This document shows positions 32,112 to 42,700 of a stretch of 64,000 nt of DNA, one piece after another (position 1 is the first letter of the stretch; each line of letters opens with the position of its first letter). The DNA is taken from assembly GCA_001936135.1 (NCBI GenBank), contig CP012814.1, positions 1,364,001 through 1,428,000 on the forward strand, given 5' to 3'. Below the pieces are notes generated by a model. The model saw only the letters and a program-made list of their open reading frames with translations. It did no database searches and had not been told where the DNA came from. Both the position numbers and the translations under genes were made by a program. Origin of the DNA: Saccharomycopsis fibuligera x Saccharomycopsis cf. fibuligera. Taxonomy: Eukaryota; Ascomycota; Saccharomycetes; Ascoideales; Saccharomycopsidaceae.

Positions 32112-32960
32112 ATGGATAACACACTCACAGCCGTTCCCTCCCAGAGACCATCTTCTGTCACCGAGATCTTGACCACTTTGAAAAGATACGACGTGTCGGT
32201 GATCAAGGACTTGGAAGATTACCTCAAGGTCCAATGCGAAGAAAATTTCATCGACGTCAATGCAAACTTGGCTCTTTTGAAACTATACGAATTATCTTCC
32301 GAATCACTTACTGAAGAAAGAGAAGAAGCTACCATCAATATATTGTTGTTGGGATTGACCAATTTTTACAACGCTGATTTTGAACTCTACTTGCATTTAC
32401 TTCCAATTTATGTGTTGAGTGATGTTTCTAAGATCAAGAATATAAGCCAAGATGACGCCTCAATAATCCAATTTAGCGATTCTGTGAGAAAATTGAAAGA
32501 ATTGTACGTTTTGTTGACTTCTGCCAAGTTTACTGCCTTCTGGAACTTGGTGAAGAATGAAGATTCTTACCAGGATTTGATCTTTGACTCTTTCTTGAGC
32601 AATACATTTGAAAACAGTATCAGAAATTTGATTTTGAACTTAATCTATAAAGGTTACACGAACGGTAGCTTACAAATAAAATCCAAAATTAATTCCACTT
32701 TGTTGCAGGAGTACTTAAACTTGTACGATGATGACTTTGAAAAATTCATTGGTACCAAGAAATTCTTCCAGATCAACGGTAGCCATGTGTTGATTAACCA
32801 TGATGAAGATTTGATTAGACAAGAAACTGACGGCAAGAGTAATGATGATGAGGAAGCTAGATACATTTCCTCCACAAATACTCACAATTCAATTGTCAGC
32901 AGTGAAAATATCAAATTTGACAAATTGTCCAAGTTGATCGAGGACAGTCTCCAAAAATAG
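32112..32960 (+). CDS. Translation initiation factor eIF3 subunit k
   Basis: 282-aa protein matching the eIF3k family from end to end. The HAM-like N-terminal block reads LKRYDVSVIKDLEDYLKVQC then NANLALLKLYELSS, as in human eIF3k (DRYNPENLATLERYVETQ, EANLAVLKLYQF). The middle has ILLLGLTNFYNADFELYLHL and FTAFWNLVKNE, and the C-terminal part is the PCI-like winged helix. The acidic tail is longer than in mammals. eIF3k binds eIF3l and eIF3c in the octameric core. S. cerevisiae lacks this subunit, so its presence marks a fuller eIF3. The start has a good context (CACCATGG). NIP1 (eIF3c) follows on the same strand. Confidence 0.88.
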   Translation: MDNTLTAVPSQRPSSVTEILTTLKRYDVSVIKDLEDYLKVQCEENFIDVNANLALLKLYELSSESLTEEREEATINILLLGLTNFYNADFELYLHLLPIYVLSDVSKIKNISQDDASIIQFSDSVRKLKELYVLLTSAKFTAFWNLVKNEDSYQDLIFDSFLSNTFENSIRNLILNLIYKGYTNGSLQIKSKINSTLLQEYLNLYDDDFEKFIGTKKFFQINGSHVLINHDEDLIRQETDGKSNDDEEARYISSTNTHNSIVSSENIKFDKLSKLIEDSLQK

Positions 32961-33498
32961 ATTAATTGATTGATTAATTCATTTGTATGATCTTTGACAA
33001 TATAAATTAGCCTCCTGTTTTGTACGTTTTATTTGCTCATTTTCGACTATGTTTTGTGATGTAAGAGAACTACTCAATTTACATTAATTTACTCAATTCC
33101 GCGATTCGGTTGGTGTCTGAGATTGAAATATTGTCTAGAAACTGTATCTGATCAACGCACGCAGCGCAGGTCATTCCAATAGATCATTTCGTATGCCTAT
33201 ATTCAATATTCACGACATACTCTCATCAGCCATCACTCCCGAGTTCTTGGGTGTTGCTTTGATGGTTGTAAACCGTTTAAGACTATAAAGACTGAAAATT
33301 ATGGGTTACCCGCCCGACGCACCCAGAAAAATTTTTTAAGCGTTTTGGCAAAAGTGAAGAAAAATCAAAAACTGCCAAAACGAAGAAAAAAGTTGGGCGC
33401 AGTGTAGTAGACATAACTAATCAGTTGTTGCAACCCCCAAGCAGATTATCTTTGATAATATAACACAAACCTTCAAAGAACCATACACATTAGCAAAC
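32961..33498. promoter_or_regulatory. Promoter region of NIP1
   Basis: 538 bp between eIF3k and NIP1. It has a GC-rich motif cluster (CCCGCCCGACGCACCC at 33310-33325) and A-rich stretches before the start. No gene is seen. Confidence 0.4.
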
Positions 33499-36153
33499 AT
33501 GAGTTCTCGTTTCTTTGCTACTGCGATTTCTGACTCAGAGTCAGACGACGAGTTGCTTAGTTCTTCTTCCGAAGCACTCTCTGACTCCTCTGAAGATGAA
33601 GAATCATTGCACTCTTCCAGTGACGAAGAAGAAGAAGAAGACGGAGACGATGAATCTAGAGATGAAGATGAAGATGAAGAAGATGAGGAATCAGAAGACG
33701 AGGCTGACAATGAACCTCGTAACAAGTTTTTGAAGACAGATGCTCCTCAGAGAAGCGCTGCCTATTTCTTAAAAGGTTCCAATATCCCTGATTCCGATGA
33801 AGAAACTGAATCTGAATCCGACGATGATAACAAAAAAGTGGTCAAATCTGCCAAGGACAAATTGTTAGAAGAGATGAAAAATAGTGCCAATGAAATTGAT
33901 AATGCTTCTGATTTTGATGACTGGATCACTGTGTCTACTCAATTTGACAAATTGAATAAATTGTTGGTTAAATCCAAACAACAAAATATTTCCACTCCAA
34001 GCTTTTACATTAAGACTTTGGTGGAATTGGAAGATGTCATAATTGCTGTTGGCAAAGAAAACCCAAAGATGAATGCTGTTACTTCAAAAGCGTTTAATAG
34101 TATTAAGCAGAGAGTTAAGAGAGCTAGCAGAGATTATGAAGATTTGATTAACAAGTATCGTGAAAGTCCTGACGATTTTGAAAAAGAAGCTTCTACTGAA
34201 CCTCAAGCTAGACTTCCAACTATTGGTGGCGCTCGCAAAACCACCGCTGGAACTATTGGTGAGGAAGATGAAGAAATTGATATTCCAACTGTTTTGCGTC
34301 AAGTTATTGAAAATCGTGGTAAGAAAAATGTTGACCGTCTTGAACAAGTTAGTCAATTGGAAAAATTGTTGGAAATTGCTTCTACTCCATTCCAATTCAT
34401 TTCAATTTACTTATTGTTGATTCCAACCAGATTTGACCTTGCTTTGAACACAAACTACATGCCAATTGATCAGTGGAAAAAAGCTTTTGCTGATATTTCA
34501 GAATTTTTGTCAGTGTTGGAGCAAAACTCTAACAAGTATAGAGTCACTGAAACTGCTGAACCGGGTTTTGATTTTGAACATGAACCAGAAGCTAATTCTG
34601 AAGGTATTGTGGAAATTATTGGTTCTGTGGCTTCTTTCATTGAAAGATTGGATGATGAATTGACTAGATCGTTATTGGCCATTGATCAACACACTAGTGA
34701 CTACATTGTCAGATTGAAGGATGAGTCCGCTATTTACTCTTTGATCTTGAGGGCTCAATTGTACGTTGAATTATTGGTTCCTGAACAAGAAGTCATTTCC
34801 GAAAAAGCTGAACAATTATATAGAATTATCTTAAGGAGAATTGACCACATTTACTTTAAACCAATTCAACTTATCAATTTCAATGAAAAAACCGCTTGGG
34901 AATCTTTGAGCAAAAATCACGATTCATACATAACAAAACGCGCTTCATCTGTATCTGCATCATCTGCCAACAATAAAGATAACACTGATTACTTGCTCAA
35001 TAATTTGGCTTCTATACTATACCGTCAATCCAAATCAGTTTACAGAATAAAAGCCATGCTTAGCCACATTTACTACTATGCTTTCAATGATCAATACTTT
35101 AAAGCAAGAGATATGTTGTTGATGTCTCATTTGCAATCCACAATCCATTCTTTCGAACCATCTTTGCAAGTATTATTTAACAGAGTCTTGGTTCAGCTTG
35201 GTTTATGTGCTTTTAAAGCTGGTTTGATAGAAGAATCTTTCCAAAATTTGCAAGAAATTGCCACTTCTACTAGACAAAGAGAATTGTTAGGCCAAGGAAT
35301 TCAAAGATATGGTGCTCAACAGTCAACCAGTGTTGCCGCTGACAGACAAAGATTGCTACCATTCCATATGCATATCAATTTGGATTTGTTAGAAGCTGTG
35401 TTTTTGACTTCTTCATTGTTGATTGAAATTCCACAATATGCTCAATCTGGTAACGTTACTTACAACAAAAAAAGTTCTGTTAAATCATTCAAGAGAATTT
35501 TGGAATTTCATGAGAGACAAAATTTTCAAGGTCCACCAGAAAACACTAGAGATTTCATTATGCATGCTGCTAAGAGTTTGCAATTGGGTGAATGGAAAAA
35601 AGCATCTTCATACATTAAATCAGTTGAAATTTGGAACTTGTTTGTTCATACTGATAGCATCAAGAGTATGATTGAAGAAAAATTACAAATTGAAGGTTTA
35701 AGAACTTATATTTTCCAATTTAGAAATTTCTATACCAAGTTATCTATTAAGAAGCTTGCAGAAATTTTTGAATTGCCAGAAACTAAAGTCTCTTCCATTT
35801 TATCGAAGATGATTTTCAAACAAGAAATATTTGCCGCATTGGATCAAAAAACCGCTTCCGTTTATTTCATCCATGGTCATGAATTGAACAAGACTCAAGA
35901 ATTAGCTTTGAGTTTGGTGGAGAAAGTTGGTCAATTAGCTGAAAAGAATGAAAGATTGGCTGCTGGTGGTCAACTGCAGCAGTATCAATCTTCTAATGGT
36001 GCCCAATCTCATCATGGTAACAACAATAACGCTAACCGCCGTAACAACCACAGTCAAAATTTCAAGATTAATAATACCGGTGGTATTGTTGCTGGTGCTT
36101 TGAGTGGTATGGATAACAAAAGAGGTAATAAAAGACAACAAAGAAAAAATTGA
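33499..36153 (+). CDS. NIP1: eIF3 subunit c (Nip1)
   Basis: 884-aa core subunit of translation initiation factor 3. It starts MSSRFFATAISDSESDDE, the typical Nip1 start that contacts eIF1 and eIF5. It continues with a long Ser/Asp/Glu-rich acidic stretch (CK2-type sites), the helical region beginning SDFDDWITVSTQFDKLNKLL, and a PCI domain near residues 650-820 (the segment LRTYIFQFRNFYTKLSIKKLAEIF is typical). The tail is Gln/Asn/Arg-rich and basic (GNKRGNKRQQRKN). Length is close to the S. cerevisiae protein. CTG is almost absent, as expected for a highly expressed gene and for a CTG-clade yeast. It converges with BLM10. Confidence 0.97.
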   Translation: MSSRFFATAISDSESDDELLSSSSEALSDSSEDEESLHSSSDEEEEEDGDDESRDEDEDEEDEESEDEADNEPRNKFLKTDAPQRSAAYFLKGSNIPDSDEETESESDDDNKKVVKSAKDKLLEEMKNSANEIDNASDFDDWITVSTQFDKLNKLLVKSKQQNISTPSFYIKTLVELEDVIIAVGKENPKMNAVTSKAFNSIKQRVKRASRDYEDLINKYRESPDDFEKEASTEPQARLPTIGGARKTTAGTIGEEDEEIDIPTVLRQVIENRGKKNVDRLEQVSQLEKLLEIASTPFQFISIYLLLIPTRFDLALNTNYMPIDQWKKAFADISEFLSVLEQNSNKYRVTETAEPGFDFEHEPEANSEGIVEIIGSVASFIERLDDELTRSLLAIDQHTSDYIVRLKDESAIYSLILRAQLYVELLVPEQEVISEKAEQLYRIILRRIDHIYFKPIQLINFNEKTAWESLSKNHDSYITKRASSVSASSANNKDNTDYLLNNLASILYRQSKSVYRIKAMLSHIYYYAFNDQYFKARDMLLMSHLQSTIHSFEPSLQVLFNRVLVQLGLCAFKAGLIEESFQNLQEIATSTRQRELLGQGIQRYGAQQSTSVAADRQRLLPFHMHINLDLLEAVFLTSSLLIEIPQYAQSGNVTYNKKSSVKSFKRILEFHERQNFQGPPENTRDFIMHAAKSLQLGEWKKASSYIKSVEIWNLFVHTDSIKSMIEEKLQIEGLRTYIFQFRNFYTKLSIKKLAEIFELPETKVSSILSKMIFKQEIFAALDQKTASVYFIHGHELNKTQELALSLVEKVGQLAEKNERLAAGGQLQQYQSSNGAQSHHGNNNNANRRNNHSQNFKINNTGGIVAGALSGMDNKRGNKRQQRKN

Positions 36154-36741
36154 TTTGACTTATTTAATTTAATCTGATTTTGATTGAGTAATTGAAATTT
36201 ATTTTTCAAGTTGTGATCGTTGGTGATTGAATTTTATGGCTTTTTATTTCTATCATTGGTATCCGAGTTTAAACTCTGTCTTTTTTTCTCTTTTTTATTT
36301 CTATTTTCCTCTCACTCTCTTATTAGCTATTACTGTTATCATTAATTTTACATTGTATTTGATTTTATTGAATTTTTTTTTGTCTTCATATTAGAAAGTA
36401 AACAGAACCCTGCATGAAGACTGTTGTCAACAAATTTGTACATTATTCGAAAGTTTCGCTAAAGTACAAAAATTTCAGTATTAGTATATTCAATTAAACG
36501 CATTGAAAGCATGAAATATGAAGCTTGTGAATATATTGTAAAGAGGATAACTGCAAAGTAGCAATTTCTCAGCTCAAAATAGAAGATGTCTTCAATTTTC
36601 TACTTCAAATGGCCAAAGGTGCGTTAAATGGAAAAAGAAATAATCTTCATAAAGAAGGGGAAATGGTGCAAAAAGAAAACGCAATAAACTATATAAAAGT
36701 AAAAATAAAAACACGACAAAACATAATATCTGTCATTAGAA
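36154..36741. terminator. Convergent 3' region of NIP1 and BLM10
   Basis: 588 bp between two convergent stop codons. It is AT-rich, with T-tracts and TATTTA-type elements suited to 3' end formation on both strands. A 63-codon frame here is not supported. Confidence 0.4.
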
Positions 36742-39700
36742 CTAGACAAAGTAGCTTTCACGCAACACCCCTTCCAAATCTTCCAATTGTTCTTCACTGA
36801 AAACTTTGCTATCAATATGCCATGTGTCTTGTCTAGTTTTCTTGAAATTGCTCAAAATCCCCTTTGAAGTCTTATCGACAATTCCAAAAAGCCCAAATGC
36901 ATTGTTAGCTAACAACCCTAAAACATTAGGAAACCATTCCGGTGGTGGGGAAAGATATGGAAACGCAGACACCAAAGATCCAAGTCCCAAAGTAGCCCCA
37001 TGCAAGCTAACACCATCGCTGGAAGTTAAGGTCTTTCTCTTCTTTTTGGTCATCTTTTTGAATTGCTGAAGAACAGCAGCATAATTATTGATGCACTTTT
37101 TAATAACTTCTTCTCGTTCAATTGTTGGTGAGCAATGAATCATTCCTGATAATGCATTAGAAGCAGCTTCTCGAACCTCCAATTGTGAATGGAAAACTAA
37201 TTTTGAAACATACTCAAAAAGTGAATGTCTTTGAGCAGGACTCAAAAGCAATAACAGACGAAAGTAAAAAATTTCAGTAAAAGTAAGCAAAATTAAACGC
37301 TGGTGCCATGATGGTTTGGATACTCCTCCATTATTTAAAATCAATTTCACAATACTATCAACTTGTTCAGCTCGAAACGGAACTCTGGCTATTGACAAGT
37401 ACACTGCAGCGGGATTGATACTGGCAAGTTTGCAAGCCTCTCTCATATTCTCCAAATTCAATAAGAAAGGGGAAATATATTCAGGTATTAGGTCTACTAA
37501 TCCCAATGATGCGCTAGAGCGAAGAACTGTCTTGAGAAGTCCAATGATTGTTCTAGTTCCATAAATGAATGGAGAATTCAAAACATCTTGTGTAGAAGTA
37601 TTTTTTTCATCAATTTGACTTCTGAATACTGACAAGGCTTTGAACCCATCGATAATATGACCTATAACACTATCTGGAAATTGATAAGGTATGATACCCA
37701 ATGATCCAGCAGCCTTGTTTGCCTCAATAAAAGAAACTGAGTCAGGATATGACTCATTGAAATAACCATAAAGTGCAATAGTAATAGTACTCGAGATTTG
37801 GTCACGAACTGCTTGATAAGGATGTAACATTAACTTCATAAGATCTTCAATGAGCTGGTTAGAGTCTCTATATTTCCAAGTTATGCTGGCTAAACAAGAT
37901 TTTAAACATGACAAGCGAGTAGCTTGAAGAAATGGAGTCTCCTCACCAGGCACTGGCCTATAGTCCAAAATAGGTTTGAATAATGACGCATATCTTCTAA
38001 GGTCTGTGTGGGTTGGAAGCCACCAAGAAAAAATTTTCCAAACAGCATTGTTATCTGGAGACAAATCTTTTAAAACATGTGTTAAAGTTTCACTAATAAA
38101 TTCATCACGTACGTCAATGTATTCTGGAGAAGTATTTTTAGTAGCTGCTACAAAGCCACAAATCATTTCACAAGTAACAACATGGGCACTCTTTTCATCT
38201 CTAACGTAAATATTACGCACAATATCAATCAAATCCTGATAAGTGATGTTTTTCAAGACTTTTGCAGAGATCAAGTGAATAAGTAAAACAATCAAGAATA
38301 TGTGGTTGCCGCGGAATTTAGATCCTTCTTCATTATCTTCGACAATAAGCTTGATGATATCAGCAAACCATTCCTTCGTGATGTGAGGGCTAAGTTTTTC
38401 AAGTAAAAGAAGCTCATGTTTTTTCAAATTCAACTCAACAAAGCTTTCATTCTTGACAACAATCAACTCCTTATCCCAGAATAGCCACCCTCTATAAATT
38501 TTATTATCGATGTAGTAATCACAATTTTCAGTCTTCTTGAGCTCTTTGAAAAAATCATCACTATAATTATGATTAAGTGATTTATAGTTTGTATTTACCA
38601 CCTTCATTTCATGGGAAATGTGCGATACATCATACAAATGTCTTATATTATATGAGAAATTGGATAATTGGATGATTTTGGAGAATAATCGCGTCAAACC
38701 ACTTATGGCTACCCCAGATATTGCTGGATGAGCAACTCTCGCACGCTTCACTAATAATTCAATCACATCAGCATTTGTTTGAACTTCAAAGTCAATTTGA
38801 AGATTGATCAACAATTCCATATTTATAACACTAACCTTCCAATGATTTTCTTTGGTATTTTCTTGCGATAAAATCAAATCTTGCAATTTTTTCAAGTAGT
38901 GCAAAAATAAATGTCTTTTCTTCTCTTTTGCTAAACGAAGCAACTTGATGTTCATGTCAACGGAAAAGTCAGGTGGCTTAATGAGATCTGCAACTTTTTC
39001 ATCAAATATGCAAATAGAGCTTGGAATCTTAATAAATATTGACAAGCTCTTGTATAACCTATTAGCAATCTCATTTGTTGGTTGGTCATCAATGTTCATA
39101 CATTGTAACAAGAACTGTGCGTATTTGGCAACATTCCTATAATCACCATAAATCCTATTTTTTAGTCGACCAACAGTGAATATTTTTAATGCACTTTTAA
39201 CCTTCTTGTAGTCATTTTCCTTAATCACGGTTTCAAGATGTTTAAAGACAGTGTCAATTAAAATACCGTAAGACCCAACAAGTTTTTTGGTTGCACCATC
39301 AAGAACCTCTTGAGCAGATTGAGAGATTGCTGAATAAATGGACATTGACAAGGTTATAATATCGTCTAAAAGAATCTTATCAAGTTTCGTTTGAAATCTA
39401 CTTCCTGCATGTATAACCACTCTTTGTCTGTGATACCTTTCAATTCTGGCACCAAGTGACATTCTGGTAAACAACTTTTTGTATCCAGATGTATCTTGCA
39501 ATCCTTTTAAATATTTATATGTTACAAAGTTATCGTCAAACGACTTAAGAGAGCTCTCTGCCCCAAAGTCACAAAACCAAGTTTGAACTGTATGCAAAAA
39601 GACTCTGAAAAGTTTGACATCGTTAGCGTAATGCTTCATCAAGAAATGGCAAACTTCATGCAATTTTTGGCCTATTTGTTTGTGCAATGAATGCACTCTT

Positions 39701-42700
39701 TGGTATAAATCACTCTTTTGTCTTTCTTCTTTTGTATTTCCGAAGAAATAATTGCTTGTATAAAGCTTTTGAGCTCTCTCTGTTATTGCAGGATTCAAAC
39801 TATTATCCGCCGGGGAATGATCACCAGCTCTTCCTGGCGAAAACTCAAATTGCAAACCAATAGATGTATCTCTGCTCATGCTAACTTGTTCAATGCTGTT
39901 TAGACTAGCAGTAGAGTCAACTCTGCTAAGTGAAACATCATTCTCGTCATCATGGTGCTCAATATGCAGTAAGTCATCAATTTGAGCAGACTCGTTGAGT
40001 GCAGATTGATGCGCGTCATTACCATTGGCTATTTCTGTTTGAGGGGTTGAAGTTTCACTGGCAAAAGCTTTGGTTCCTTCATCGATGTTAACAGCATTGA
40101 CCAATGACCTTTGCGACAAGTTCAAAGCTCTCAAACGCTTGTCCAACAATTGAGTATTCAATTTATTTGATTTAGAGGTTTTGGATGACTTTTCTTGATA
40201 AGCAGGATCTAATAAATAAGAAATACCCGTTGAGGCGTGCGATAAGTATAACAAATTCTTTCTGAAATTATCCGTAAAATCAAGAATATCACTGCTGGCT
40301 TTTGACAAGTCAGCTTCCTCAATATCCATTGATTGGGGGTCATGAGGAACATGAGAGCCATCCGAGTTTTGCATTAAATCGTCCAAGTTTTTGAAGCACT
40401 CATTAACATGTTCACCAAAAAACTGCACGGCAAATTCAATCTCCTTCCTATTCGGGACGTGCCACTTAAACTCCAAGTTATCAATATCCAATCTTTCCGG
40501 CTTATCATAAAAGCCGCCCCAGCATTTTTCGGTGACACCATGTTTAGCAATGTATGTTGGGCTTATCAATTTGTGCTCTTCCAATCTAATTGTTGATAAA
40601 GTTTTCAAGGTTTGAGTGACCAAGAATGCTGATCCGTACATTATAGGACCCTTGACTTCACGGAGCAACATTCGTGACAAATTAGTCAATTTGTAACTAT
40701 AAGCAAGAATGTTTTCGCCAGCATAACGAATAATTTCTGATAGATAAGCCAAATAGCAGAACAAAGGTTTATCGCGATGCAAAACACTAGATCCACTTCT
40801 GACTTTCCCGGCATTTCCTGCTGTCAACTGGTCATTAACTTTTTCCAAAACAAAATCCATAAACTTGGGTGTTTGCTCTTCTGGGTTATGTTTGATAATC
40901 GTGCCAATAATTTCCGCGGTAAGATCAACGGAATTGTATAGGGCATTTTCATTTATAAATAAAAGGAAACGATCACTAAAAATTTTGAACAAAGGATCAG
41001 ACATTGATTCAAACAAAATTAACAAAGTTCTAGGTAAGGCAGTTTCCAAGTTTACTTCTGAATTTGATTGATGCATGGATTGGTCTGACAAGTTTTCTAG
41101 CAAAGAGCAAACTTTTGAAATAAGCATCCGAAGGAAATCTTCAAAAATTGAAGATGATGATATCACAACTTTCTCCTCGTATTCATCTTCTAGCTCAAAA
41201 TATTCAATGTCCACGGCATCATCACTAAGTTTCTTGGTGTTATACACCCTCTCTGATAAGAATTGCAAATGTGTTTGAGTGACTTCAAATGCAAGGCCGC
41301 TATCGACAAACTGGAGTTCATCAGTACCGTTGCTTTTCTGCTCCTTTGAAAGATCATAAAACGGCAAGTAACTAGCAAACGATGCAATTACATTTAAAGT
41401 CAGCAAAGTTTTTCCCAAATCATTGGAGTCTATTCCAGGAAGAACAAGACCTAAAATTCTCGTAACATGACACCTAAAAACTTTCTGTGTGACAAAGTAT
41501 TTTGATAATTTAGTTAATAACTTCAAAGAGACAGTCAATCTGTGATTGCTAATCACACTTTGTAAAGACTCGTAAATGTCTAAAAGCAACACGTTCAATA
41601 CTAATTTTGGCTCCAAATCACAAAGTAACCCAACGGAGTCAACATTTAATCCAACAACTGATGACTTTTTAGATTGTAAACCAAGAAGAACCTTTGGTAA
41701 CAACAATTTAACGAATTTAACAACCGTTGCTTTACTTATCTTATTTTCTGCAGGCAAATGGTACAAGTGTTGATCAGGATCATTCTCGTACACATATCGT
41801 CTGTGGAACTGCAAAATTAAGTCTTGAATCAATTTCGTGCATGCGTCTGTCCAAACGTCAGTGTTGGATGGATGTAAATATGTTTCGATAGTATTGACCA
41901 AAGTTTCTAATTGAATAAAAAGACCGTTGTCAGGGTCCAAAGCTTGGTCACCGTTGATACTGAACACTATTATATTTGCATAGCCATAGTAGAAGTTACT
42001 GGATGAACTAATACCAAATATATGAGGCTGAATATTCAATGAGTTGAGGAGCTGAGAAAAAACAAATAACAACTGATCTTTTTCCAAGAACCCGTATTTT
42101 CCAAACCTAGATAGAATTTTTTGTTTATCAGAACGATTGTATAATTCTGATAAAATGCGTTCAAAACTCGTACCAAAAATATTAGTCAAATGAGAGTCAA
42201 CACCTTTGATCTTGGACACACCTGTCCAAACATGGAAGAAAGAAGAGGTAACATCCAATATTTTTGGAGAATGCATTGGTAGAATGCAGAAGTAGCATGC
42301 TAAAGTCAAAAATGCAGTATTCAAAGACAATCTGCTTCCAATCAAAGAGAAGGCTTCATCGAACACCTCTTCAGGAAAAAAGTAGTTTGCATAGATGCCC
42401 AATTTCAACAAATGTTTTTTAGAAGATTGTCTGATTTTGTCATGAGCAGCATCAGCCTGAGGAAATTTGCTGTCTAGCAAATCAAACAATGGCTTATAAT
42501 CAAGAACAAGACCTCTTTCTTTCAAAACCAGCGGCTCATATTTAGTTAAAAGAATAAACATGCGGACAAACAGAGAAAGTGGGATAGATTGACCATGAAC
42601 AAGACATAGAGTATAATAAACCCTTGCCAACACTATACGCAAGTCAAAGGGTAAATCGTTTTTCATCTTAATCCATGTTCTCAACTCATTAGTCCAGTGG

